A stretch of DNA of 43,491 bases, taken from positions 1-43,491 of the forward strand of contig NZ_CAJJWO010000044.1 in assembly GCF_905196875.1 (NCBI RefSeq), given 5' to 3'. This DNA comes from an uncultured Parabacteroides sp. (GTDB lineage Bacteria; Bacteroidota; Bacteroidia; Bacteroidales; Tannerellaceae). Each line of letters begins with the position of its first letter. Positions within the stretch are counted from its first letter, which is position 1. Made by a program: the position numbers and the translations under genes. Below, in pieces: positions 34,687 to 43,249 of the stretch. Under the pieces are notes generated by a model, which did no database searches, had not been told where the DNA came from, and was given only the letters and a program-made list of their open reading frames with translations.

Positions 34687-37473
34687 CTATAATTTTTCTT
34701 TTAAATACTTTCCTGTATACGATTCCGGACACATAGCCACTTCCTCCGGTGTTCCGGCACAAACCAGATAACCACCGGCGTTACCACCTTCCGGACCTAA
34801 GTCTACCAGATAGTCGGCACATTTGATCACGTCCATGTTATGTTCGATGATCACAACCGTATGTCCTTTATCGATCAAGGCATTAAATGCTTTCAATAAT
34901 GTTTTTATATCGTGGAAGTGCAGTCCGGTGGTCGGTTCGTCGAACACGAACAAGGTCGGTTGCTGCTTTTCCTGTCCCAAGTAATAAGCCAGTTTCACAC
35001 GCTGGTTCTCACCGCCGGAAAGCGTAGAAGACGTTTGTCCCAGTTTGATATAACCCAGACCGACATCCTGCAACGGTTTCAGTTTCTTGACAATCTTCTT
35101 TTCCTGTGAGCCGGGATACTGTTCGAAGAATTCGATCGCCTGGTTCACCGTCATTTCCAACATATCATAGATGTTTGCCCCATGATATTCCACATCGAGC
35201 ACATCCTGTTTGAAACGTTTGCCGTGACAAGTTTCGCACTCGAGCGTGATATCCGCCATAAACTGCATCTCGACAGTGATCCGGCCATCGCCCTTACACT
35301 CCTCACAGCGTCCTCCTTCTTTATTAAAAGAGAAATATGCAGATGTATAACCCATTTGCTTGGCCAAAGGTTGTTCGCCGAACAACTTACGGATCTCGTC
35401 ATAAGCACCGATATAGGTCACGGGATTAGAACGGGAGCTCTTACCGATCGAATTCTGGTCGACAAACTCGATACCCTGGATCAGATTCATATCCCCGCTC
35501 AATCCGGAACAATCCACCATCAGGCGGGCGGCATCATCCAGATAATGCTTCACTCCTTCATAAAAGATATCACGGACAAGCGAACTCTTACCGGAACCGC
35601 TGACACCCGTTACCACCGTCATCACATTCAGCGGAAACTTCACATCGATCCCTTTCAGGTTATTCTTACGGGCCCCTTTTACCTCTATATAATTATTCCA
35701 TAACCGCCGGAAAGCAGGAACCTCTATCTTATCCTCCCCGGTCAGGTAACGGACGGTATGACTGTTACTACTGGTCTGCAGGTTGTTCACATCCCCCTGA
35801 TAAACCACTTCGCCACCCAGACGGCCGGCTTTCGGACCGATATCGATAATATAATCGGCTGCACGGATAATATCTTCGTCATGTTCCACCACAACCACCG
35901 TATTCCCCAGCGACTGCAACTGCCGCAACACCTTCACGAGCAGATCGGTATCCCGAGAATGCAGACCGATACTCGGCTCATCCAATATATATAAAGAACC
36001 TACCAGGCTACTACCCAATGAAGTGGCCAGGTTGATACGCTGGCTTTCACCTCCGGAAAGAGAAGCCGACAGACGGTCGAGCGACAAATACCCCAGCCCT
36101 ACATCCAACAGGAACTGCAGGCGATTCATGATCTCCGTCAACAGACGCTTTGCTACGGCAGCATCCGTTTCATCCAGTTGCAGGTTATCGAAAAATGCTT
36201 TGGCATCCGTAATAGGCAAAGTCACCAGTTCGGCAATATTCTTCCCGCCTACCTTTACATACAAGGCTTCCGGTTTCAGGCGGGCACCCTTGCAGGACGG
36301 ACAGGTCGTTTTACCCCGGTAACGGGCCTGCATCACCCGGTACTGTATCTTATATAAGTTCTCTTCTACGAATTTAAAGAAGTCGTCGATGCCGTGTAGT
36401 CCCCTGGCACCATGCCACAAGAGGTCTTTCTCCTTTTGTGTCAGATCGTAATACGGACGGTGAATCGGGAAGTTATATTTTTCACTCTTGGCAATAAACT
36501 CCTTCAACCATTCTCCCATCACTTCACCTTTCCAACAGACTACCGCACCCTGATAAACCGACAGGCTCTTATCGGGCACCACCAGGTTCTCATCTATCCC
36601 GAGCACCTTACCGAATCCTTCGCAGACCGGACAAGCCCCTAACGGATTATTGAAGCTGAACATCATATCCGTCGGCTCGATAAAGGTGATACCGTCCGCC
36701 TCGAACTTCTTCGAGTATTCCTTCACGACCGTACCTTCGGCCGCATAGATACGGATGATACAAGTATCGTGTCCTTCGAAGAAAGCCGTTTCCGCCGAAT
36801 CGGCCAGACGACTCTTCAACGTCTTATCGTCCGAAACGGTCAGACGGTCTACCAACAGTTCGATAGACGGAGAAGCCAATAACGACTCGTCTGCCAGCAC
36901 TTCCGCCATACGGTAAGCCGTATCGTCGATCGACAAACGGGTATATCCTTCTTTCTGCAGGATCTCCAGTTGTTCTTTCATATTTCGTCCCTCGGGCAAC
37001 ACCACCGGGGCGAATACGGCAAAACGCGTTCCGTCGGGATAAGACAAAACCTCTTTGACAATATCTTTCACCTGGTGCTTCTTCACCTCCAGCCCGGAAA
37101 CAGGCGAGATCGTCTTTCCGATACGGGCGAAGAGCAGTCGCAGGTATTCATAAATTTCCGTGGATGTACCCACCGTCGAACGGGGATTACGGGTGTTCAC
37201 CTTCTGTTCGATCGCGATAGCAGGCGGAATACCTTTAATATAGTCACACTCCGGCTTGCTCATACGTCCCAGGAACTGGCGGGCATAAGCCGAAAGGCTT
37301 TCCACATACCGGCGCTGACCTTCGGCGTATAAGGTATCAAAAGCGAGCGAAGACTTTCCACTGCCGGATAATCCGGTGATGACGACCAACTTGTCGCGTG
37401 GGATCTCTACATCAATGTTCTTCAGGTTATTGACACGAGCCCCCTTGATAAATATAGAATTATTTTCAGACAT
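34687..37473 (-). CDS. uvrA: Excinuclease ABC subunit A
   Basis: UvrA finds bulky DNA damage in nucleotide excision repair. The 928 residues hold two ABC ATPase modules: Walker A VITGLSGSGKSSLAFDTLYA at about residue 32 and TGVSGSGKSSLVRDIF at about 630; ABC signatures LSGGESQRINLA and LSGGENQRVKLA; Walker B LYILDEPSIGLH and LFVFDEPTTGLH. Zinc-finger pairs are at ACPVCEGFGK, TTCPSCKGARL, and CEECKGDGRI with CETCHGKRF. Size and domain order are normal. Start at ATG 37473, with a minus-strand CAAAAATA-type box (37497-37504) upstream. The downstream gene is a dehydrogenase 4 bp away. Confidence 0.96.
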   Translation of the reverse strand: MSENNSIFIKGARVNNLKNIDVEIPRDKLVVITGLSGSGKSSLAFDTLYAEGQRRYVESLSAYARQFLGRMSKPECDYIKGIPPAIAIEQKVNTRNPRSTVGTSTEIYEYLRLLFARIGKTISPVSGLEVKKHQVKDIVKEVLSYPDGTRFAVFAPVVLPEGRNMKEQLEILQKEGYTRLSIDDTAYRMAEVLADESLLASPSIELLVDRLTVSDDKTLKSRLADSAETAFFEGHDTCIIRIYAAEGTVVKEYSKKFEADGITFIEPTDMMFSFNNPLGACPVCEGFGKVLGIDENLVVPDKSLSVYQGAVVCWKGEVMGEWLKEFIAKSEKYNFPIHRPYYDLTQKEKDLLWHGARGLHGIDDFFKFVEENLYKIQYRVMQARYRGKTTCPSCKGARLKPEALYVKVGGKNIAELVTLPITDAKAFFDNLQLDETDAAVAKRLLTEIMNRLQFLLDVGLGYLSLDRLSASLSGGESQRINLATSLGSSLVGSLYILDEPSIGLHSRDTDLLVKVLRQLQSLGNTVVVVEHDEDIIRAADYIIDIGPKAGRLGGEVVYQGDVNNLQTSSNSHTVRYLTGEDKIEVPAFRRLWNNYIEVKGARKNNLKGIDVKFPLNVMTVVTGVSGSGKSSLVRDIFYEGVKHYLDDAARLMVDCSGLSGDMNLIQGIEFVDQNSIGKSSRSNPVTYIGAYDEIRKLFGEQPLAKQMGYTSAYFSFNKEGGRCEECKGDGRITVEMQFMADITLECETCHGKRFKQDVLDVEYHGANIYDMLEMTVNQAIEFFEQYPGSQEKKIVKKLKPLQDVGLGYIKLGQTSSTLSGGENQRVKLAYYLGQEKQQPTLFVFDEPTTGLHFHDIKTLLKAFNALIDKGHTVVIIEHNMDVIKCADYLVDLGPEGGNAGGYLVCAGTPEEVAMCPESYTGKYLKEKL

Positions 37474-37496
37474 AAATCTTTCCCTAATAAAGGATA

Positions 37497-37504
37497 CAAA
37501 AATA
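37497..37504 (-). promoter_or_regulatory. -7 box of uvrA
   Basis: TATTTTTG on the minus strand, about 24 bp before the uvrA start. Confidence 0.45.
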
Positions 37505-37517
37505 GCAAAAAGAAATG

Positions 37518-37525
37518 TATCTTTG
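37518..37525 (+). promoter_or_regulatory. -7 box of the GHL10 lipoprotein gene
   Basis: TATCTTTG lies 50 bp before the ATG at 37575, in the divergent region shared with uvrA. Confidence 0.5.
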
Positions 37526-37574
37526 CCACAAGATTTGATAATGTGTTACAATAATCCCAAACCAACGAAAATTC

Positions 37575-39104
37575 ATGAAGATCCAATATATCCGCCTGCT
37601 GCTGGCCATACTCCTATGTGCCGTAACGTCTTGTTCGACAACCAGACAGATATCAACTCAAAAAACAGAAGGAAAAGATAAACGGGAATTCAGGGGAGCC
37701 TGGATACAAACCGCATTTCAAGGGGAATACAAGGATATGACTCCCGCTCAACTCCGCAAAGACTTCGTTCGCAAACTCAACTACCTGCAGGCTTGTGGCA
37801 TTAATGCCATCATTTTCCAGGTACGCCCGGAAGCCGATGCTTTTTATAAATCGGATATCGAACCCTGGAGCCGTTTCTATACAGGCGAACAGGGTGTAGC
37901 CCCGGCCGGAAACTTCGACGTGATGGCCTTCCTGATAGAAGAGTGCCACAAACGGAACATGGAATTTCATGCCTGGCTCAACCCTTACCGGGCAAGCACG
38001 GCCGGAAATACCCGTTTCGCCGATTCACATATCTATCACAAACACCCGGAGTGGTTCGTTACCTATAATAAACAGATCCTGTTCGACCCGGGATTGCCCG
38101 ACAGTCGCCAGTTCATCTGTAAGGTGGTACGCGATATCGTAAGCCGTTACGACGTAGATGCCATCCATATGGACGACTACTTCTATCCCTATCCCGCAGC
38201 AGGAATGCCTTTCCCAGACGACGACAGTTTCCGGAAATATGGCCTGAATAAAGGATACACCTCTGCCCAACGGGGCGACTGGCGCCGTGAGAACGTAAAC
38301 ACGCTGATCCGCGAACTGAAACGGACCATCCTGCTTACCAAACCCTGGGTACGTTTCGGCATCAGCCCCTTCGGTATCTACCGGAACAAAAAAAGTACAC
38401 CCGACGGCTCAGGCAGTAACACCAACGGCCTGCAAAACTACGACGATCTCTACGCCGATGTACTCCACTGGGTGAAAGAAGGCTGGATCGACTATAACAT
38501 GCCACAGATATACTGGGAAATCGGGCACCCGGCAGCCGACTATATCACCCTGATCCAATGGTGGAATAAGAATGCGACACCCGAAGGTACACATCTTTAT
38601 ATAGGACAAGACGTCGCCCGTACCATGAAAGCCGACCAGCTGACCCGCAAAATGCTTTACGAACGTTCGCTCTCGAAAGTAAAAGGCAACTGTTTCTGGC
38701 CTGCCAACGAGATCCTATGGAACAACAAAGGCGTAGCCGACAGCCTGAAAAGAAACTATCACCGTTACCCGGCCCTGATCCCGGCTTATAGCCACATGCA
38801 TAACCGCGCCCCGCAGGAAGTAAAAAAACTGAAAGCGGAATGGACAGCCGAGGGTTATAAACTGCACTGGCAAGCCGAACAAAGCCCTACAAATCCGGAA
38901 CTTGCTTCTTATTTTGTAGTTTACCGTTTTGAGAATAAAGAACCGGTCGACCTGACTAACCCAGCCAAAATCGTAAAAATAACCCGGGAGGCAAGTTATT
39001 TAATGCCTTATAACAATGGAAAGCAAAAATATCACTATATTGTGACCGCTGTCGATCGTTTTCACAACGAAAGTTCAGGGAAGAGTAAAAAAGTTAAGTT
39101 ATAA
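37575..39104 (+). CDS. GHL10-family (DUF187) glycoside-hydrolase-like lipoprotein
   Basis: The 509-residue lipoprotein has a signal peptide with the lipobox VTSC (about residue 20). The TIM-barrel start REFRGAWIQTAFQGEYKDM, the NAIIFQVRPEADAFYKS stretch, EFHAWLNPYRAST, VDAIHMDDYFYPYP and RFGISPFGIYRN are the GHL10/YngK pattern; the Asp pair in HMDDYF is probably catalytic. The last ~90 residues look like a fibronectin III-type domain. Such proteins are thought to act on cell-wall or surface glycans; activity is unproven. Only 14 bp separate it from the AraC regulator gene. Confidence 0.88.
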   Translation: MKIQYIRLLLAILLCAVTSCSTTRQISTQKTEGKDKREFRGAWIQTAFQGEYKDMTPAQLRKDFVRKLNYLQACGINAIIFQVRPEADAFYKSDIEPWSRFYTGEQGVAPAGNFDVMAFLIEECHKRNMEFHAWLNPYRASTAGNTRFADSHIYHKHPEWFVTYNKQILFDPGLPDSRQFICKVVRDIVSRYDVDAIHMDDYFYPYPAAGMPFPDDDSFRKYGLNKGYTSAQRGDWRRENVNTLIRELKRTILLTKPWVRFGISPFGIYRNKKSTPDGSGSNTNGLQNYDDLYADVLHWVKEGWIDYNMPQIYWEIGHPAADYITLIQWWNKNATPEGTHLYIGQDVARTMKADQLTRKMLYERSLSKVKGNCFWPANEILWNNKGVADSLKRNYHRYPALIPAYSHMHNRAPQEVKKLKAEWTAEGYKLHWQAEQSPTNPELASYFVVYRFENKEPVDLTNPAKIVKITREASYLMPYNNGKQKYHYIVTAVDRFHNESSGKSKKVKL

Positions 39105-39118
39105 GACTTTAGGGCAAT

Positions 39119-39976
39119 ATGTTCTCACAAGATCTGAGATATACCAAATTCACGGATTGTGCCTCCTGTCCCGAATACAGGAAGCAAATCTTTAAATATC
39201 GTTCTTATCCGAAGGGGATAATAATTCCCCAGGAAAAATGCATGCAGAATACACTCTATTTTCTGCTGAAAGGAACCGTTGAAGTAAACAGTGAAGAACA
39301 TCCCCACACTATCATCAGTGACGGCCAGTTCATCCTGCAACCGATCGGCTCGAAGGTGGAGTTCAAAGTCCTCGAAGCCGTAGAATGTATCCTGTATCTG
39401 TTCGAACGCCCGATCAACGTCTGCAACGAGCGTTTCAACAAAGGAGCAAGCATAGCCGAGACTTCCCGCCCCGAGGCCATCGTGATGGAAATGTGTCCGC
39501 CGTTGCGCTATTTCGTGGAAGGAGTAAGAATGTACCTGAACGACGACCTGTTGTGTGCCGGCTTCCTGCAGGCCAAACGGACAGAGTTGGTCTACCTGCT
39601 CAACTGCTACTATACATTAAAAGATCTTGCTGCGTTCTACTCACCGATCTACCGTTACAGCAAAAGCTTCCGTTACTTCGTTATGCAAAATTATATGAAG
39701 GCAAAGGATGTGGAAGCCTTCGCCCAATTGGGAGGGTACAGCACGCCAACCTTCCGCCGCCTGTTTAAAGAAACGTTCGGTGAACCGGCCTACCAGTGGA
39801 TGCTGAAAAAGAAATGTGAAGACATCCAGAACGACCTAACCACCACCGAAATGTCTATTTCCGAGATCAGTTATAAATACGGTTTCGAGTCGCTGTCCAA
39901 CTTCTCCCACTTCTGCCGGGCTAACTTTGGGCAGTCACCCCGTTCAATGCGTACTACAAAAGGCGAAAACCAGTAA
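39119..39976 (+). CDS. AraC-family transcription regulator
   Basis: A 285-residue protein with a variable N-terminal part that has a cupin-like strand set (LYFLLKGTVEVNSEEH, ISDGQFILQPIG) and a C-terminal pair of helix-turn-helix motifs (FAQLGGYSTPTFRRLFKETF and ISEISYKYGFESLSNFSHF). This type often sits directly upstream of fimbrillin genes in Bacteroidales, and here the next gene encodes a DUF5119 fimbrial accessory protein. It is therefore the probable local regulator of the fimbrial cluster (inference). It follows the GHL10 gene after 14 bp, so it may also be read from that promoter. Confidence 0.88.
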   Translation: MFSQDLRYTKFTDCASCPEYRKQIFKYRSYPKGIIIPQEKCMQNTLYFLLKGTVEVNSEEHPHTIISDGQFILQPIGSKVEFKVLEAVECILYLFERPINVCNERFNKGASIAETSRPEAIVMEMCPPLRYFVEGVRMYLNDDLLCAGFLQAKRTELVYLLNCYYTLKDLAAFYSPIYRYSKSFRYFVMQNYMKAKDVEAFAQLGGYSTPTFRRLFKETFGEPAYQWMLKKKCEDIQNDLTTTEMSISEISYKYGFESLSNFSHFCRANFGQSPRSMRTTKGENQ

Positions 39977-40047
39977 AAATCAACGGTTATTGCATTTTTT
40001 ACAACTTATTGAATAGAAAAAGCAATATTTTGCCTGTTTTTTCCCGA

Positions 40048-40055
40048 TATATTTG
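40048..40055 (+). promoter_or_regulatory. -7 box of the fimbrial cluster
   Basis: TATATTTG lies 45 bp before the ATG at 40100. TTTTG occurs 15 bp further upstream, shorter than the usual spacing, as expected if an activator is needed. Confidence 0.5.
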
Positions 40056-40099
40056 CGTCATCAAAGAACATTAATTGATATTCAACGCATATTTACAGG

Positions 40100-41011
40100 A
40101 TGAAGACTAAAGAGGCTGGTTGCTCATGTGGAATAGTAGTCTGCATATTTTTGATCATTACATGCTTCATAAAATGCAGTTCGAAAGATGAGTCAGAAAA
40201 GACATCCTACGGTTTCATTTCGTATTCGTTGAAATGGGAACAGGCCATGAGCGGCTACAAAACTCCCCAGAAATTACGTTATTGCTTTTATCCTCTGGAA
40301 AAGGGAGCCATGACACAGATCGAAGGCGATGCCGACGGTTTGAAGTTTACCCTACCTCCGGATAAATACCGTTTACTGATCTTCAACTGCGATGCAGATA
40401 ATATTCAGTTCCGCAATATGGAGTCATTCGAAACGGCAGAAGCATACATCCCGGAGACAAAAGCATCCGGAAGCGTAACATCGGGACGTACTCCTTTATA
40501 TGGGATAGCCATTAATGATCTGAAAGTGGAGGCCGACGAAGGCACACAGAACAAACGTGAGTTTAGTCCGACTCCATTGATCCGCGAAGTAACGCTCGAC
40601 ATAAAAGTCGACGGTATGGAACATATAAAAGACTGCAAAGGAGCGTTATCGGGCGTACCATCAGCTTTCAGCTTAAGCAAGCTGGAGATCGTACCGGATA
40701 AAACCACCACGGTTAACTTTGAAACAACAACTTCAGCGGAAGGTGTAAACACTAAAGTATTGATATTAGGCACCGCTCCGAAAAAAGGAGAAACCCCTCC
40801 CCCTACCCCTGCAAACGAGGTAAAGCTGGATTTCACCCTCACTGACGGCAGTACCACTTCCGCCACAATCGATTTAGGAGAATCGATAGGTAAGACGGAA
40901 GGCAACAACGTAAATGTAGACGTATCCGTAACGGTAGAAAAGACCGCTTCCTTCACTGTTAAAATCAACAACTGGGAAGTCTCTGCCGGCGACAACATGG
41001 TCATTGAATAA
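40100..41011 (+). CDS. DUF5119 / Mfa2-like fimbrial anchor lipoprotein
   Basis: A 303-residue lipoprotein. The signal segment is CGIVVCIFLIITCFIKC, then SSKDESEKTS. The body has the DUF5119 pattern (KLRYCFYPLEKGAMTQIEGD; PDKYRLLIFNCDADNIQF; LIREVTLDIKVDG) seen in FimB/Mfa2-type proteins that anchor the fimbrial rod. A GETPPPTPANE linker separates the two halves. Order in the cluster (regulator, anchor, fimbrillin) agrees with the P. gingivalis-type fimbrial loci in reverse of rod/anchor order but common in gut Bacteroidales. Confidence 0.82.
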   Translation: MKTKEAGCSCGIVVCIFLIITCFIKCSSKDESEKTSYGFISYSLKWEQAMSGYKTPQKLRYCFYPLEKGAMTQIEGDADGLKFTLPPDKYRLLIFNCDADNIQFRNMESFETAEAYIPETKASGSVTSGRTPLYGIAINDLKVEADEGTQNKREFSPTPLIREVTLDIKVDGMEHIKDCKGALSGVPSAFSLSKLEIVPDKTTTVNFETTTSAEGVNTKVLILGTAPKKGETPPPTPANEVKLDFTLTDGSTTSATIDLGESIGKTEGNNVNVDVSVTVEKTASFTVKINNWEVSAGDNMVIE

Positions 41012-41059
41012 AACACTATTAGAAACAAATAAAGTGCAAACAATTTAAATTTGATAAGT

Positions 41060-41983
41060 ATGAAAACATTAGTATTAAGTATGATTTCAATTGCTGCAAC
41101 TGTTGCAGCAATGACCGCTTGTACAAGCGAGAGTAATGAGATAGACGACATTACAAAAAATGCAAAGGTGGAGATTAATGCTACCGCTGGAATTGGAGAA
41201 ATTATAACCAAAACCGCAGGTGTAGTAAATCAAGGAGAAGCAATGGATGATATAGGATTTGTTAGAGTTGACAAAGCTGATGTTATATCAGATTGGGCCA
41301 CTGAAACACTATCAGATATTCCCGCAACAATGGTGGCTGGAGGAGCAATAACTTTTACTCCTACACAATACTTTGATTCACAAAAGACTGTTTATACAAA
41401 CATGATAGGCTATCACCCTAAAGCTAGTTTTACAAGAACACAAAACACTATTGCTTATCAGATAACAGGCCAAGAAGACATTATGTGTACGGATCCCGTA
41501 AGGACAAATAAAGAGGCGGTTAATATGAGTTTCGGTTTTGAACATTTACTTACTCAATTCTCTTTTCTTATAAAAGCAGAGAATGCTGAAGTTGCTAAAG
41601 CTTGGGGTAATGTAGAATCCATTGATTTAATCAACCAGAAGACAAACGCCACATTGACATTGGATACTAAAGATCTTGTTTTCAAAACTCCGGCAACAGG
41701 AACAATTTCTGTAGGATCAACTGCTACTCCTTTCAAGGCTAATGATGTTACACAAACAGTTCCGTTTGGTTCACCTATTATGGTCGAAGCTGGTCTAAGT
41801 GAATATAAAGTAAATGTCAAAACAGCAAATAATTTAACAGGCGTAGATATCACACTTTCTGTTACAAATGCAGTTGTTAGCACTTCATATGTTATAACAC
41901 TGACATTCCAGGGAACAACAATTGTCCCAGCTGCAACAATTGGTGAATGGAAGCAAGAAACAGGAACAGGTGAAGTTAAATAA
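41060..41983 (+). CDS. Fimbrillin-family protein (likely major subunit)
   Basis: The 307-residue protein starts at ATG 41060; a TTG at 41051 is less likely. The lipoprotein signal ends MTAC then TSESNEIDD. Mfa-like fimbrillin features include TFTPTQYFDSQKTVY, the TGQEDIMCTDPV motif, SFGFEHLLTQFSFLIKA and the end TIVPAATIGEWKQ. Type V pili are made from such lipoproteins after protease cleavage and strand exchange on the cell surface. The sequence is clearly richer in A+T than the flanking genes. It is followed by a strong hairpin, so it should be made in more copies than the next gene. Confidence 0.85.
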   Translation: MKTLVLSMISIAATVAAMTACTSESNEIDDITKNAKVEINATAGIGEIITKTAGVVNQGEAMDDIGFVRVDKADVISDWATETLSDIPATMVAGGAITFTPTQYFDSQKTVYTNMIGYHPKASFTRTQNTIAYQITGQEDIMCTDPVRTNKEAVNMSFGFEHLLTQFSFLIKAENAEVAKAWGNVESIDLINQKTNATLTLDTKDLVFKTPATGTISVGSTATPFKANDVTQTVPFGSPIMVEAGLSEYKVNVKTANNLTGVDITLSVTNAVVSTSYVITLTFQGTTIVPAATIGEWKQETGTGEVK

Positions 41984-41990
41984 AATTTTA

Positions 41991-42028
41991 AACTAAAACC
42001 TGTTTGCTAAAACGAACAGGTTTTAGTT
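41991..42028. terminator. Strong hairpin between the two fimbrillin genes
   Basis: AACTAAAACCTGTT (41991-42004) pairs with AACAGGTTTTAGTT (42015-42028), a perfect 14-bp stem followed by TATCAC. It can act as a partial terminator that lowers the read-through into the second fimbrillin. Confidence 0.85.
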
Positions 42029-42052
42029 TATCACTAATTAATAATAACCATC

Positions 42053-42934
42053 ATGAAAGCTCAATCCTCATACCTACTAACACTCCTATTCATCCTATGC
42101 GGATGCAGTAGCGAAGTTGCCGAGGAAGCTGATAAGATTATAGAGAAACCCGTCCCTATTCTTATCACTACCCCTAAGCAGATTGATGTAAACAGCAAAG
42201 CGGTTGTTGATGCTTTCACTTCTGATAATATCTCTAATATCAGAATATACAGAACAAGTGAGACAGACAATTCATATCCCAATGGTATATCTCCCTATAA
42301 CAACTCGCTGAATTCCGAATTAGAGTTCGAATCTCCACTTGTTTATCCGGTAGACGGTAGCAACGTTAGCATATACAGTTTCTACCCTTCAAACATACAA
42401 AATATTTACCAATCAACCGCAACAAACGAAATTGCCTTTTCCATAACAGGACAAGAAGATTTAATGTATGCTTCTGCTCCGGCAGGAAATAAAAGCAACC
42501 CTATTGCTGTCAACTTAACCTTCGACCATAAACTGGCACAAATCAAATTTAAACTTAAAAATAACACCATAGACACATTAGAACGAAAAGAGCCTGTCAG
42601 TATCATCGCGACCGGCCCCAACTCCGGAACAATGAATCTCATAAACGGGGAATTATATATATCATCCGCAACGACAGAGACATTTGAGCTTACTACTCAT
42701 TTAACCTTTGATCAATTAACCCTTAATACAGAAACGGAAATATCAGGAGAATTATTACTATTTCCCCAAAGCGAATATAGCTTTTCTTTATTAATAGGAG
42801 ATAATTATTACCCTGTTACTTTCGACCAGAAAACAACAAAATCCTGGCAGGAAAGCTCGGTCTATACCTTGACCATTTGTATCAACTCATTAAGCAATCC
42901 TATGACAACACCTGTCATAAAAGAAGATATATAA
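42053..42934 (+). CDS. Second fimbrillin-family lipoprotein
   Basis: A 293-residue lipoprotein (signal LLFILCGC, then SSEVAEEAD). It shares with the first fimbrillin the SITGQEDLMYASAP motif and the FDHKLAQIKFKLK stretch, and the end KSWQESSVYTLTICI has the usual final strand. It is probably a minor or tip fimbrial subunit, being behind a hairpin and before another short lipoprotein. Residues after the signal contain KIIEKPVPILITTPKQ, with Lys residues where Arg is more often cleaved. Confidence 0.82.
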   Translation: MKAQSSYLLTLLFILCGCSSEVAEEADKIIEKPVPILITTPKQIDVNSKAVVDAFTSDNISNIRIYRTSETDNSYPNGISPYNNSLNSELEFESPLVYPVDGSNVSIYSFYPSNIQNIYQSTATNEIAFSITGQEDLMYASAPAGNKSNPIAVNLTFDHKLAQIKFKLKNNTIDTLERKEPVSIIATGPNSGTMNLINGELYISSATTETFELTTHLTFDQLTLNTETEISGELLLFPQSEYSFSLLIGDNYYPVTFDQKTTKSWQESSVYTLTICINSLSNPMTTPVIKEDI

Positions 42935-43213
42935 TATGACAAACAAAAGATATTTCATAATAACCTTACTCATTCTCATATTCGGTTGTAATAGCGACAA
43001 CGATGTTCCCCAAAATGAGACAGCAGTACCAAATGCAAGATCTGCGTAAAAACGTTCTTTGATTTCATTTTCGTCGTTCTCGATAGCTGTTAATTCTTTT
43101 TTTGTATCTTCATCAAAATAAGGATTAGAAACACCCGTGTCAATCACCTTTTGCTCCGTATCACAAGCCCAGACAAGAGTAATAATTCCCCATAATAGCC
43201 ATATCTTTCTCAT
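42890..43213 (-). pseudogene. Truncated lipoprotein downstream of a SusD gene
   Basis: From ATG 43213 a lipoprotein signal is seen (WLLWGIITLVWAC then DTEQKVIDTGVSNPYFDED). About 60 residues read well; beyond about 43035 the frame runs antisense through the plus-strand lipoprotein start and second fimbrillin end and has no protein-like pattern. The first residues resemble the accessory lipoproteins that follow SusD genes, but I cannot name the family. It starts 36 bp after the SusD stop, so it is in that operon. It is probably cut at the same junction as the plus-strand lipoprotein. Confidence 0.55.
42936..43049 (+). pseudogene. Truncated third lipoprotein of the fimbrial cluster
   Basis: ATG 42936 lies one base after the previous stop. 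The 37-codon frame is a lipoprotein start (FIITLLILIFGC then NSDNDVPQNE) that ends in TAA at 43047-43049, right where the minus-strand lipoprotein fragment begins to read. Fimbrial accessory proteins are normally at least 250 residues long, so the rest of this gene has been replaced. Confidence 0.6.
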
Positions 43214-43249
43214 AAACCAAACTTATTTTTCATGATTCAACAAATTCAT

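Noticed and set aside
40405..41211. 268-residue minus-strand frame over the DUF5119 gene
   Set aside because: Antisense to a lipoprotein with a good signal peptide and a known family pattern.
43047..43066. AAAACGTTCTTTGATT-like string similar to the invertible-segment arm
   Set aside because: Only about ten bases agree, and no inverted partner was found nearby; treated as chance.
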